64,000 bases of DNA, taken from NCBI RefSeq assembly GCF_030411995.1, contig NZ_JASNRC010000005.1, forward strand, positions 1 through 64,000, in the 5' to 3' direction. Positions 1 to 7,438 of the stretch are shown here, piece after piece. The position numbers and the translations under genes were made by a program. A model generated the notes under the pieces. It worked only from the letters and a program-made list of their open reading frames with translations, searched no databases and was not told where the DNA came from. The stretch's first letter is position 1; every line of letters begins with the position of its first letter. This stretch comes from Massilia sp. YIM B02769 (lineage in GTDB: Bacteria; Pseudomonadota; Gammaproteobacteria; Burkholderiales; Burkholderiaceae_D).

Positions 1-386
1 TCTTCGAGGCGCGGGTTTCCGCCTTGCGACGGAGCGGGGTCGCTGCCGACCGGCTCATCCTCGATCCGGGGATGGGATTTTTCTTGAGCCCCGCACCGGA
101 AACATCGCTGCACGTGCTGTCGAACCTTCAAAAGCTGAAGTCGGCGTTGGGGCTTCCGCTATTGGTCTCGGTGTCGCGGAAATCCTTCTTGGGCGCCACC
201 GTTGGCCTTCCTGTAAAGGATCTGGGTCCAGCGAGCCTTGCGGCGGAACTTCACGCGATCGGCAATGGCGCTGACTACGTCCGCACCCACGCGCCTGGAG
301 ATCTGCGAAGCGCAATCACCTTCTCGGAAACCCTCGCGAAATTTCGCAGTCGCGACGCCAGAGACCGAGGGTTAGATCATGCCTAG
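1..386 (+). CDS. sul1: Sulfonamide-resistant dihydropteroate synthase Sul1 (3' part)
   Basis: Sul1 is a drug-insensitive dihydropteroate synthase that replaces the chromosomal FolP step of folate synthesis when sulfonamides are present. The reading frame is already open at base 3 and stops with TAG at 384-386, so about 128 C-terminal codons are here; the full protein is about 279 residues. The visible part carries the LILDPGMGFF stretch and the SVSRKSFLG pterin/substrate-binding loop typical of the family, and ends in the Sul1-specific RDRGLDHA. The gene is cut only by the window edge. It is the hallmark of the 3'-conserved segment, which fits orf5 and IS6100 following it. Confidence 0.95.
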   Translation, partial: FEARVSALRRSGVAADRLILDPGMGFFLSPAPETSLHVLSNLQKLKSALGLPLLVSVSRKSFLGATVGLPVKDLGPASLAAELHAIGNGADYVRTHAPGDLRSAITFSETLAKFRSRDARDRGLDHA

Positions 387-513
387 CATTCACCTTCCGG
401 CCGCCCGCTAGCGGACCCTGGTCAGGTTCCGCGAAGGTGGGCGCAGACATGCTGGGCTCGTCAGGATCAAACTGCACTATGAGGCGGCGGTTCATACCGC
501 GCCAGGGGAGCGA

Positions 514-1014
514 ATGGACAGCGAGGAGCCTCCGAACGTTCGGGTCGCCTGCTCGGGTGATATCGACGAGGTTGTGCGGCTGATGCACGACGCTGCGGCG
601 TGGATGTCCGCCAAGGGAACGCCCGCCTGGGACGTCGCGCGGATCGACCGGACATTCGCGGAGACCTTCGTCCTGAGATCCGAGCTCCTAGTCGCGAGTT
701 GCAGCGACGGCATCGTCGGCTGTTGCACCTTGTCGGCCGAGGATCCCGAGTTCTGGCCCGACGCCCTCAAGGGGGAGGCCGCATATCTGCACAAGCTCGC
801 GGTGCGACGGACACATGCGGGCCGGGGTGTCAGCTCCGCGCTGATCGAGGCTTGCCGCCATGCCGCGCGAACGCAGGGGTGCGCCAAGCTGCGGCTCGAC
901 TGCCACCCGAACCTGCGTGGCCTATACGAGCGGCTCGGATTCACCCACGTCGACACTTTCAATCCCGGCTGGGATCCAACCTTCATCGCAGAACGCCTAG
1001 AACTCGAAATCTAA
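514..1014 (+). CDS. orf5: GNAT-family acetyltransferase of the integron 3'-CS (orf5)
   Basis: This 166-residue protein is the GCN5-related N-acetyltransferase normally found after sul1 in class 1 integrons; its substrate is unknown. The acetyl-CoA binding region reads LAVRRTHAGRGVSSALIEAC around residues 95-115, and the C-terminal YERLGFTHVDTF is typical of GNAT folds. The ATG at 514 has an AGGGGAGC ribosome site in front of it. It lies 127 bp after sul1 in the same direction and no resistance phenotype is established for it. Identity as orf5 is from recall of the integron layout together with the protein sequence. Confidence 0.93.
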   Translation: MDSEEPPNVRVACSGDIDEVVRLMHDAAAWMSAKGTPAWDVARIDRTFAETFVLRSELLVASCSDGIVGCCTLSAEDPEFWPDALKGEAAYLHKLAVRRTHAGRGVSSALIEACRHAARTQGCAKLRLDCHPNLRGLYERLGFTHVDTFNPGWDPTFIAERLELEI

Positions 1015-1336
1015 CGTCCGTTCGGGCATCGAGGTCCATGTCGGGGTGGGACGGGCCCGTGGCTTCAAGATCACTTGCAGTCCGACCGCGATGTCTTGGT
1101 TGCGCGAGAGGTTGTCGATATCCTCCACTTCCATCATCAACCCTGGATAATGCCGCCGCCGTCATCGCCGCCGACGCCCGTGCCGGGCTTTTCGGGCCTG
1201 TCAGGCTTGCTCGGCCTTCAGCCTGCCTGGGCGAGATCTCCGGCGGACGGATTAACGGCGGAGCTTCGCCGCCTTTCGTGCGTGTGAAGGCCGAAGATAG
1301 TTCTCTCAAAAACATCCGTTTATGAGAGATACCAAA
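1015..1336 (+). other. Gene-poor tail of the integron 3'-CS (orf6 remnant)
   Basis: This 322-bp stretch lies between orf5 and the first IRt. An open frame from ATG 1038 to about 1325 sits where orf6 of the 3'-conserved segment would lie, but its composition is unconvincing and I see no motif or good ribosome site. I treat it as a remnant. No other gene is evident. Confidence 0.4.
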
Positions 1337-1361
1337 TGTCATTTTCAGAAGACGACTGCAC
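1337..1361 (+). repeat. Tn402 terminal repeat IRt, left copy
   Basis: This 25-bp element begins TGTCATTTTCAGAAGACG and is exactly inverted at 2467-2491. It marks the inner edge of a 123-bp fragment (1337-1459) of the Tn402 tni end that precedes IS6100. Two inverted IRt copies around IS6100 are the defining oddity of In4-type integrons. Confidence 0.9.
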
Positions 1362-1459
1362 CAGTTGATTGGGCGTAATGGCTGTTGTGCAGCCAGCTCC
1401 TGACAGTTCAATATCAGAAGTGATCTGCACCAATCTCGACTATGCTCAATACTCGTGTG

Positions 1460-2339
1460 GGCTCTGTTGCAAAAATCGTGAAGCTTGAGCATGCTTGGCG
1501 GAGATTGGACGGACGGAACGATGACGGATTTCAAGTGGCGCCATTTCCAGGGTGATGTGATCCTGTGGGCGGTGCGCTGGTATTGTCGCTATCCGATCAG
1601 CTATCGCGACCTTGAGGAAATGCTGGCGGAACGCGGCATTTCGGTCGACCATACGACGATCTATCGCTGGGTCCAGTGCTACGCCCCGGAGATGGAGAAG
1701 CGGCTGCGCTGGTTCTGGCGGCGTGGCTTTGATCCGAGCTGGCGCCTGGATGAAACCTACGTCAAGGTGCGGGGCAAGTGGACCTACCTGTACCGGGCAG
1801 TCGACAAGCGGGGCGACACGATCGATTTCTACCTGTCGCCGACCCGCAGCGCCAAGGCAGCGAAGCGGTTCCTGGGCAAGGCCCTGCGAGGCCTGAAGCA
1901 CTGGGAAAAGCCTGCCACGCTCAATACCGACAAAGCGCCGAGCTATGGTGCAGCGATCACCGAATTGAAGCGCGAAGGAAAGCTGGACCGGGAGACGGCC
2001 CACCGGCAGGTGAAGTATCTCAATAACGTGATCGAGGCCGATCACGGAAAGCTCAAGATACTGATCAAGCCGGTGCGCGGTTTCAAATCGATCCCCACGG
2101 CCTATGCCACGATCAAGGGATTCGAAGTCATGCGAGCCCTGCGCAAAGGACAGGCTCGCCCCTGGTGCCTGCAGCCCGGCATCAGGGGCGAGGTGCGCCT
2201 TGTGGAGAGAGCTTTTGGCATTGGGCCCTCGGCGCTGACGGAGGCCATGGGCATGCTCAACCACCATTTCGCAGCAGCCGCCTGATCGGCGCAGAGCGAC
2301 AGCCTACCTCTGACTGCCGCCAATCTTTGCAACAGAGCC
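1460..2339 (+). mobile_element. IS6100: Insertion sequence IS6100 (IS6 family)
   Basis: The element is exactly 880 bp and has 14-bp perfect terminal inverted repeats, GGCTCTGTTGCAAA at 1460-1473 and its complement at 2326-2339. It encodes one transposase. IS6-family elements move by replicative transposition and can bring in further DNA by cointegrate formation. There is no direct 8-bp target duplication: instead the sequences outside both ends are inverted copies of the same IRt region, which fits an In4-type structure and not a simple fresh insertion. Confidence 0.95.
1491..2285 (+). CDS. tnpA: IS6100 transposase
   Basis: This 264-residue DDE transposase of the IS6 family carries an N-terminal helix-turn-helix region (residues about 25-60, YPISYRDLEEMLAERGIS) followed by the catalytic core. 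The acidic triad is visible as RLDETYVKV, LNTDKAPSY and NNVIEADHGKLK. ATG 1491 gives the usual IS6100 length; a TTG at 1485 and an ATG at 1521 are in-frame alternatives. It fills nearly the whole IS and appears intact, with TGA just inside the right repeat. Confidence 0.95.
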   Translation: MLGGDWTDGTMTDFKWRHFQGDVILWAVRWYCRYPISYRDLEEMLAERGISVDHTTIYRWVQCYAPEMEKRLRWFWRRGFDPSWRLDETYVKVRGKWTYLYRAVDKRGDTIDFYLSPTRSAKAAKRFLGKALRGLKHWEKPATLNTDKAPSYGAAITELKREGKLDRETAHRQVKYLNNVIEADHGKLKILIKPVRGFKSIPTAYATIKGFEVMRALRKGQARPWCLQPGIRGEVRLVERAFGIGPSALTEAMGMLNHHFAAAA

Positions 2340-2466
2340 TCCGTCGCCATGCTCACCTCGCTTTGGTGCACACGAGTATTGAGCATAGTCGAGATTGGTG
2401 CAGATCACTTCTGATATTGAACTGTCAGGAGCTGGCTGCACAACAGCCATTACGCCCAATCAACTG

Positions 2467-2491
2467 GTGCAGTCGTCTTCTGAAAATGACA
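2467..2491 (-). repeat. Tn402 terminal repeat IRt, right copy and outer integron end
   Basis: This is an exact inverted copy of 1337-1361. It closes the 152-bp right flank of IS6100 (2340-2491), and base 2491 is therefore the outer boundary of the integron. If the integron arrived by Tn402-type transposition, CCTTG (2492-2496) should be repeated beyond the IRi end, which is outside the window. Confidence 0.9.
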
Positions 2492-2854
2492 CCTTGCCTG
2501 ACATCCAGTTAGGGTATAGCTCAGGCTGACATCCAAGCAGGACGCCCTACTCAGGGTTGACTCGCAGTAATTACCCTCTTCCTGTAGACTGTCGCGGCCA
2601 TTGAGTTACCAAAGACACTCGATAAGACCTCATGCTTACCCTGCAAAACATGATCTGGCTGCCTACGCCGCCATAGCGCTTCGCCCCCCGCATCATCTGT
2701 GACTGCTTGCTCTGCCAGCGGTCGCGCTCTGCTGTGCTTTCGGTTTCAACACCCGCCACAGCCCCCCTACATCCGACAATTTGACCTCATATCGACCAGT
2801 TGCACATGGCCTGCGCCATGCTGCGCTGCGTGATCCATTGCCTTGGGAATTCTG
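2492..2854. other. Junction region between integron and sulP operon, no gene seen
   Basis: This 363-bp stretch separates the integron end from the sulP gene and must hold the operon's promoter. A 10-bp motif CTGACATCCA occurs twice, at 2498-2507 and 2527-2536, but I cannot assign it to a regulator. I see no convincing coding frame, hairpin or strong -35/-10 pair. A 62-codon frame on the minus strand (2571-2759) shows no family features. Confidence 0.5.
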
Positions 2855-4342
2855 ATGCTCCACTCGTTAAAACAAACCTGGTTATCCAACATCCGTGGCG
2901 ACATCCTCGCCGGTATTGTGGTCGCACTGGCCCTCATCCCTGAAGCCATCGCTTTCTCGATCATTGCCGGGGTTGACCCCAAGGTCGGCCTGTACGCCTC
3001 TTTCTGTATCGCCGTGGTGATCGCCTTTGTCGGTGGCCGACCCGGAATGATCTCGGCCGCAACCGGGGCCATGGCACTGCTGATGGTGACCCTGGTCAAG
3101 AATCATGGTCTCGAATACCTGCTGGCCGCCACGCTGCTATGTGGTGTTTTACAGATCGCTGCTGGGTACCTGAAGCTCGGCTCACTGATGCGCTTCGTCT
3201 CGCGCTCGGTGGTGACCGGCTTCGTCAATGCCCTGGCGATCCTGATCTTCATGGCTCAGCTACCCGAGTTAACCAACGTCACCTGGCACGTCTACGCCAT
3301 GACAGCCGCAGGCCTCGGCATCATCTATCTGTTCCCCTACGTCCCCAAGATCGGCAAGCTCATCCCATCGCCGCTGGTGTGCATCATCGTGCTGACCGCC
3401 GTCGCCATGTCGGTTGGGCTAGATATCCGCACGGTCGGCGATATGGGCCAACTGCCCGATACGCTGCCAATCTTCCTCTGGCCTGACGTGCCGCTGACGT
3501 TCGAGACGTTGGCCATCATCTTCCCTTACTCGGCAGCACTGGCCGTGGTCGGTCTGCTGGAGTCGATGATGACCGCGACCATTGTTGACGACCTGACCGA
3601 CACCCCCAGCGACAAGAACCGCGAGTGCAAGGGCCAGGGCGTGGCCAACATTGCTTCGGGTCTGCTCGGCGGTATGGCCGGCTGCGCGATGATTGGTCAG
3701 TCGATCATCAACGTGAAATCCGGTGGTCGTTCGCGCCTGTCGTCCCTTGCCGCAGGCGTATTCCTGCTGCTGATGGTGGTGTTCCTCGGCGACTGGTTGA
3801 AGCAGATCCCGATGGCGGCGCTGGTGGCAGTGATGATCATGGTGTCCATCGGCACCTTCAGTTGGGATTCGCTGCGCAACCTGAAGAAGCATCCGCTGTC
3901 GACCAACATTGTCATGGTCGTCACCGTGGTGGTCGTGGTCGCCACCCATAACCTGGCCTTCGGCGTGCTGGCCGGCGTGCTGCTGGCCGCGATGTTCTTC
4001 GCCAACAAGGTTGGCCATTACATGGCGATCAGCTCTTCGCTGGACGAAGCCGGCGAGCATCGTAGCTATAACGTCACCGGCCAGGTGTTCTTCAGCTCAG
4101 CAGACAAGTTCGTCGCGGCCTTCGACTTCAAAGAAGCCCTGAACAAGGTAACCATCGACCTGAATCGCGCCCACTTCTGGGATATCACCGCCGTTGCCGC
4201 TTTGGACAAAGTGGTCATCAAGTTCCGCCGCGAAGGCACCGAAGTCGAAGTGCTGGGCCTCAACGAAGCAAGCGCCACTATCGTGGATCGCTTCGGCGTT
4301 CACGATAAACCCGACGCCATTGATCAACTCATGGGCCACTGA
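2855..4342 (+). CDS. SulP-family inorganic anion permease (first gene of mobile operon)
   Basis: This is an integral inner-membrane transporter of the SulP family, whose members import sulfate, bicarbonate or related anions; the substrate cannot be fixed from sequence. It starts with the family region around [12 protein letters not shown] (residues 20-35), has about ten to twelve hydrophobic segments, and ends with a cytoplasmic STAS domain from about residue 400. The total of 495 residues is normal. I prefer ATG 2855; a TTG at 2843 is in frame upstream. It leads a tight operon: the next gene begins 14 bp downstream after a strong AGAAGGAGAA site. Base composition is less GC-rich than the host genes after 6658, consistent with transfer. 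Confidence 0.88.
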   Translation: MLHSLKQTWLSNIRGDILAGIVVALALIPEAIAFSIIAGVDPKVGLYASFCIAVVIAFVGGRPGMISAATGAMALLMVTLVKNHGLEYLLAATLLCGVLQIAAGYLKLGSLMRFVSRSVVTGFVNALAILIFMAQLPELTNVTWHVYAMTAAGLGIIYLFPYVPKIGKLIPSPLVCIIVLTAVAMSVGLDIRTVGDMGQLPDTLPIFLWPDVPLTFETLAIIFPYSAALAVVGLLESMMTATIVDDLTDTPSDKNRECKGQGVANIASGLLGGMAGCAMIGQSIINVKSGGRSRLSSLAAGVFLLLMVVFLGDWLKQIPMAALVAVMIMVSIGTFSWDSLRNLKKHPLSTNIVMVVTVVVVVATHNLAFGVLAGVLLAAMFFANKVGHYMAISSSLDEAGEHRSYNVTGQVFFSSADKFVAAFDFKEALNKVTIDLNRAHFWDITAVAALDKVVIKFRREGTEVEVLGLNEASATIVDRFGVHDKPDAIDQLMGH

Positions 4343-4356
4343 GAAGGAGAACAACA

Positions 4357-5208
4357 ATGAACCACATAATCGCCTGTATCGACGGTTCCGCCTCGGCCCC
4401 AGCCGTGTGCGACTATGCGGCCTGGGCCAGTCTGAGCCTGGAAGCCCCGTTGACCTTCCTGCATGTGCTGGATCAGCGCCAGTACCCGGTTGCACCGGAT
4501 CTGAGTGGCAATATCGGCCTTGGCAGCCGCGAGCACCTACTCGATGAGCTTGCTTCCCTGGATGAACAGCGCGGCAAGTTGGCCCTGGAGCAGGGGCGGA
4601 TCATGTTAGCGGCCGCGAAAGAGCGGGCCATGAAGGATGGTGTGGCCGCACCGGAGTCCAAGCAACGTCATGGCGATCTGCTGGAGAGCCTGCAAGAGCT
4701 GGAAAGCGAAACGCGCCTACTGGTCATCGGTCGCCAGGGCGAGTCTAGTGGAGGCCTGAGTCAGCATGTCGGAAGCCAGCTGGAAAGCGTGATTCGTGTC
4801 ATGCACCGGCCGATCCTGGTCACCCCGACCAGCTTTCAGAAGCCCCAGAGCGCAATGCTGGCCTTCGATGGCAGTGCTACTACCCGCAAGGGTGTGGAGA
4901 TGCTGGCAGCCAGCCCCCTGCTGAAGGGACTACCGATCCACCTGGTCATGGTCGGGCCCGTGAACGACGAGTCGTCGGCGCAGCTGGACTGGGCGCAAAA
5001 AGTGCTGCTCAACGCCGGGTTCACTGTTCGTGCCGAGACCCTGAGCGGTGAGATAGAGCCTACCCTGCACGCCTATCAGAAAGAGCATGGCATTGATCTG
5101 CTGGTGATGGGGGCCTATGGCCATTCCCGTATCCGGCAGTTCCTGGTCGGAAGCACCACGACCAGCATGCTCCGCACCACCACCAGTCCGCTGTTACTGC
5201 TGCGCTAA
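4357..5208 (+). CDS. Tandem universal stress protein (UspA family)
   Basis: This 283-residue soluble protein contains two universal stress domains (about residues 1-150 and 155-283). The second keeps the nucleotide-binding signature VMGAYGHSRIRQFLVGSTT near the C terminus; the first has a weaker form around VIGRQGESSGG. Such proteins bind ATP and support survival under starvation or membrane stress, and many are encoded beside membrane transporters. The gene follows sulP by 14 bp with a strong ribosome site (AAGGAG) and its TAA overlaps the next ATG (TAATG), so the two are probably translationally coupled. Confidence 0.9.
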   Translation: MNHIIACIDGSASAPAVCDYAAWASLSLEAPLTFLHVLDQRQYPVAPDLSGNIGLGSREHLLDELASLDEQRGKLALEQGRIMLAAAKERAMKDGVAAPESKQRHGDLLESLQELESETRLLVIGRQGESSGGLSQHVGSQLESVIRVMHRPILVTPTSFQKPQSAMLAFDGSATTRKGVEMLAASPLLKGLPIHLVMVGPVNDESSAQLDWAQKVLLNAGFTVRAETLSGEIEPTLHAYQKEHGIDLLVMGAYGHSRIRQFLVGSTTTSMLRTTTSPLLLLR

Positions 5209-5567
5209 TGGCCATGGACGACGCCCTCGATCTTGCCCATTTCAAGACCCTGCTGGAACAGCGGGCTGCCGAGCTGGATCGATTGCTGGAAGACGCTGAG
5301 TCTCGCTCGCAATCGGTAGAGCTGGATCAAGGCAAGGTAGGGCGTTTGTCGAGGATGGATGCACTCCAGCAGCAAGCAATGAACGATGCCATCCGCAGTC
5401 GGGCGCAGCATGAACGCGTCCGCCTCCAGCTGGCCCTCAAGCGTTGGCACGAGGGTGAGTATGGCTGGTGTAACCAATGCGGCGAGTTGATCGCCTCAGG
5501 CCGCTTGGAATTCGATCCGGCCACGCCACTGTGCATCACCTGTGCCAGCCGCGTCGAGTCGGGTTGA
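5208..5567 (+). CDS. DksA/TraR-type C4 zinc-finger protein
   Basis: This 119-residue protein has a helical, coiled-coil-like N-terminal half and a C-terminal zinc finger of the form CNQC, 17 residues, CITC (residues about 88-112). DksA and TraR relatives enter the secondary channel of RNA polymerase and alter transcription in stress or on plasmids. It is shorter than chromosomal DksA (about 150 residues), closer to mobile-element relatives. It starts at ATG 5208, overlapping the stop of the Usp gene by one base; ATG 5214 is an alternative. Its place in a transporter operon suggests it links that operon to stress transcription, which is inference. Confidence 0.85.
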   Translation: MAMDDALDLAHFKTLLEQRAAELDRLLEDAESRSQSVELDQGKVGRLSRMDALQQQAMNDAIRSRAQHERVRLQLALKRWHEGEYGWCNQCGELIASGRLEFDPATPLCITCASRVESG

Positions 5568-5612
5568 AACCACCGCGCGGCGCGCTGCATCTCCCAATTA
5601 ACGAGGTCTCTG

Positions 5613-6575
5613 ATGTATTCGATGGCTAAACACTGGCTGGGCCGAACACGGAAAGCAAGTGCTTGGATGTGGGTGCTGTTGTGCCTTGCCCTGCTCGCCG
5701 TATTCCAAGTCCGCACCCATCACCTTGATGATCGTTTGTACTTCTGGATCAAGACCCACTGGCACACCGATGATTGGCAGGAGCGCTCTGTGTGGCTGCC
5801 TGACTATCGGGTTGAGCTGGATGCTAAGCCGGTTCCAGGTGTGGACAACAATCTTTCGGGCCTGACCTTCGACCCTGACCTAAACCTGCTGTGGGCGGTC
5901 ACCAACGGCCCAAACGAACTATTGGCCCTCAGTCGTGACGGTGATGTGGAAAGACGTTACAGCCTGGATGGCTTCCACGATGTGGAGGCGGTGTCCTATG
6001 CCGGCAACGGCCAGCTGGTAATCGCCGAAGAGCGCCGGCAGAGCCTGGTTGTCGTGGATGTCCCCATCGCTGAAGACGGTAAACTTTCTCCTGATCGACC
6101 ATTGAGCCGAGACCAGTATCCAGCTCTGACCCTGGCGCTTGGCAAGGAGGACAACAAAGGCCTTGAAGGGCTCGCCTACGACCTGAAAGGCGACCGCCTG
6201 TTTGTGACCAAGGAGCGTGACCCCCGCCAATTGCTGGAAGTGGGCGGCCTTCGTGCCAGCCTGGCAGGAGGTTTTTCCCTGCACGTCCGCGACCTGTCCA
6301 GCTTGGTAAAGGACAAGGTGTTTGCGACTGACTTATCTTCGGTCGTCTTCGACCAACAGAGTGGCCATCTGATTCTGCTCAGTGACGAGTCGAAACTGCT
6401 GATTGAAATGACCGACGAGGGCAAAGTGGTGAGTTTCCGCTCCCTGGCGAGAGGGTTTGCTGGTTTGCTGAAGGGCATACCCCAGGCCGAAGGCGTAACC
6501 ATCGACGATGAAGGGTATTTGTACGTGGTCAGCGAGCCGAACCTGTTCTATCGCTTTAGCCGCGAGACAGATTAA
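5613..6575 (+). CDS. YjiK/SdiA-regulated-domain membrane-anchored protein
   Basis: This 320-residue protein has one N-terminal membrane anchor (about residues 17-34, WMWVLLCLALLAVFQV) followed by a predicted periplasmic beta-propeller-like domain of the SdiA-regulated/YjiK family. Visible repeats of the type LSGLTFDPDLNLLWAVTNG and VEAVSYAGNGQLVIAEERR fit a blade architecture. The biochemical role of the family is not established. It is the last gene of the sulP operon, 45 bp after the DksA-like gene; ATG 5613 follows AACGAGG, and ATG 5622 is an alternative. Only 44 bp separate its stop from the transposon end. Confidence 0.8.
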   Translation: MYSMAKHWLGRTRKASAWMWVLLCLALLAVFQVRTHHLDDRLYFWIKTHWHTDDWQERSVWLPDYRVELDAKPVPGVDNNLSGLTFDPDLNLLWAVTNGPNELLALSRDGDVERRYSLDGFHDVEAVSYAGNGQLVIAEERRQSLVVVDVPIAEDGKLSPDRPLSRDQYPALTLALGKEDNKGLEGLAYDLKGDRLFVTKERDPRQLLEVGGLRASLAGGFSLHVRDLSSLVKDKVFATDLSSVVFDQQSGHLILLSDESKLLIEMTDEGKVVSFRSLARGFAGLLKGIPQAEGVTIDDEGYLYVVSEPNLFYRFSRETD

Positions 6576-6619
6576 CCGGTCAACAAGCTACAGTCGGGCG
6601 TGGTCGGGACGCTTGCACT

Positions 6620-6657
6620 GTTAGCGTACGATTTTTTCCGAATTCTGCGGGCTCCCC
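6620..6657 (-). repeat. Tn3-family 38-bp terminal inverted repeat (Tn1721/Tn501 type)
   Basis: Read on the minus strand from 6657, the element begins GGGGAGCCCGCAGAATTCGG and ends CGTACGCTAAC at 6620. This matches my recollection of the Tn1721-type terminal repeat at all but the last base. GGGG at the outer tip and 38 bp length are typical of the Tn3 family. Host sequence starts at 6658. Confidence 0.88.
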
Positions 6658-7329
6658 TTCAAGGTCCCGCCGCGCCTGATCGCCGCCATCATGGCCTTCG
6701 GCAGCGGCGTCCTGATTTCCGCCCTCTCCTTCGAACTGATGGAGGAAGCCTTCCACACCGGCGGCTTCACTGCCACCGCGCTCGGTTTCCTGGGCGGCGC
6801 CGCCGTCTATACGCTGGCCAACTGGTGGCTCGCGCACCGCGGGGCGCGGCACCGCAAGCGCTCGGGCGACCAGCAGCCCAAGCCCGATGAAGACGGCAGC
6901 GGCGCCGCCATCGCCGTCGGCGCCCTCCTCGACGGTATTCCGGAATCGATCGTCATCGGCCTGTCGATGCTCGGCGGCGGCAAGGTCAGCATGGTGGCGG
7001 TGGCGGCGATCTTCCTGTCGAACGTGCCCGAGGGTTTGTCGAGCGCGGCCGGCATGAAAAAGGCCGGGCGTTCGGCGGCCTACATCTTCGGGATCTGGGG
7101 CGGGATTGCGCTGGCGTCCGGTATTTCGGCGCTGGTCGGCTACACCGTGTTCGAAGGGTTTTCGAACGAGGTGGTGGCGGCGACGACGGCGGTGGCGGCC
7201 GGTGCGATCCTGGCGATGCTGGCCGATACCATGATTCCGGAAGCCTTCGAGGAGGCGCACGATTTCGCCGGATTGATCACCGTGGCCGGCTTCCTGTCGG
7301 CTTTCGCGTTGAGCAAGATGGGTGGGTGA
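6658..7329 (+). pseudogene. ZIP-family metal transporter, 5' end removed by transposon insertion
   Basis: The frame FKVPPRLIAAIMAFGSG opens directly at the transposon edge and continues as a ZIP-type divalent metal transporter to TGA 7327-7329. Recognisable features are the early membrane segment GSGVLISALSFELMEEA and the metal-binding segment DGIPESIVIGLSM with its partner SNVPEGLSSAAGM. The first membrane segment(s) upstream of IAAIMAFGSG are missing, and reading back into the transposon repeat meets TAG at 6622. A shortened product could still start at ATG 6691 (212 residues), but it has lost host promoter and N terminus. A second, intact ZIP gene lies at 30910-31821. Confidence 0.82.
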
Positions 7330-7375
7330 AGGAGCGGATTGCCGGCTGATCGCGGTGACGCAGGCGCCTGTTGGA

Positions 7376-7404
7376 CGCGTGGACGGCGCAGCCGTCCACC
7401 CTAC
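7376..7404 (-). repeat. GTAGGGTGG-type intergenic palindrome
   Basis: GTGGACGGC (7379-7387) and GCCGTCCAC (7391-7399) form a perfect 9-bp hairpin with a 3-base loop, followed by CCCTAC. On the minus strand it reads GTAGGGTGG, arm, arm, CGCG, the same plan as the repeats near 21180, 21260 and 30348. It sits between the end of the zip remnant and the end of katE (convergent) and may act as a terminator. Confidence 0.65.
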
Positions 7405-7438
7405 CGCGCCGTGCACGCGTCATCGACACCCTGGCACC

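Larger units (their letters stand above)
1..2491 (+). mobile_element. 3' end of an In4-type class 1 integron
   Basis: The order sul1, orf5, IRt, IS6100, inverted IRt is the terminal structure known from In4-family class 1 integrons. The left IRt-containing flank runs 1337-1459 (123 bp) and the right one 2340-2491 (152 bp), the two lengths I remember for In4. The 25-bp outer ends start TGTCATTTTCAG on the inward side and are exact inverted copies. No tni transposition genes are present on this side, so the integron is probably not self-transposable. The integrase, gene cassettes and qacEdelta1 would lie to the left of the window. Confidence 0.92.
1..6657. mobile_element. Right part of a Tn3-family transposon carrying a class 1 integron end and a sulP operon
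   Basis: This block is bounded on the right by a 38-bp Tn3-family terminal repeat (6620-6657) that directly abuts a host zip gene without its 5' end. Inside it lie, in order, sul1, orf5, IS6100 between two inverted IRt copies, and a four-gene sulP operon. The left end is outside the window, so neither the transposase/resolvase genes nor the target duplication can be seen. If the insertion is recent, the duplicated 5 bp should be TTCAA (6658-6662). The single-transposon reading is an inference from one visible end; the layers could have arrived in separate steps. Confidence 0.75.

Noticed and set aside
1038..1325. Functional orf6 gene in the integron tail
   Set aside because: The frame is poor in composition and lacks a ribosome site and motifs; treated as a remnant.
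1460..2339. IS6100 as a fresh simple insertion
   Set aside because: No direct target duplication flanks it; the two flanks are inverted copies of the IRt region, as in In4-type integrons.
2571..2759. 62-codon minus-strand frame in the junction region
   Set aside because: No ribosome site, no family features, and it lies in the probable promoter area of the sulP operon.
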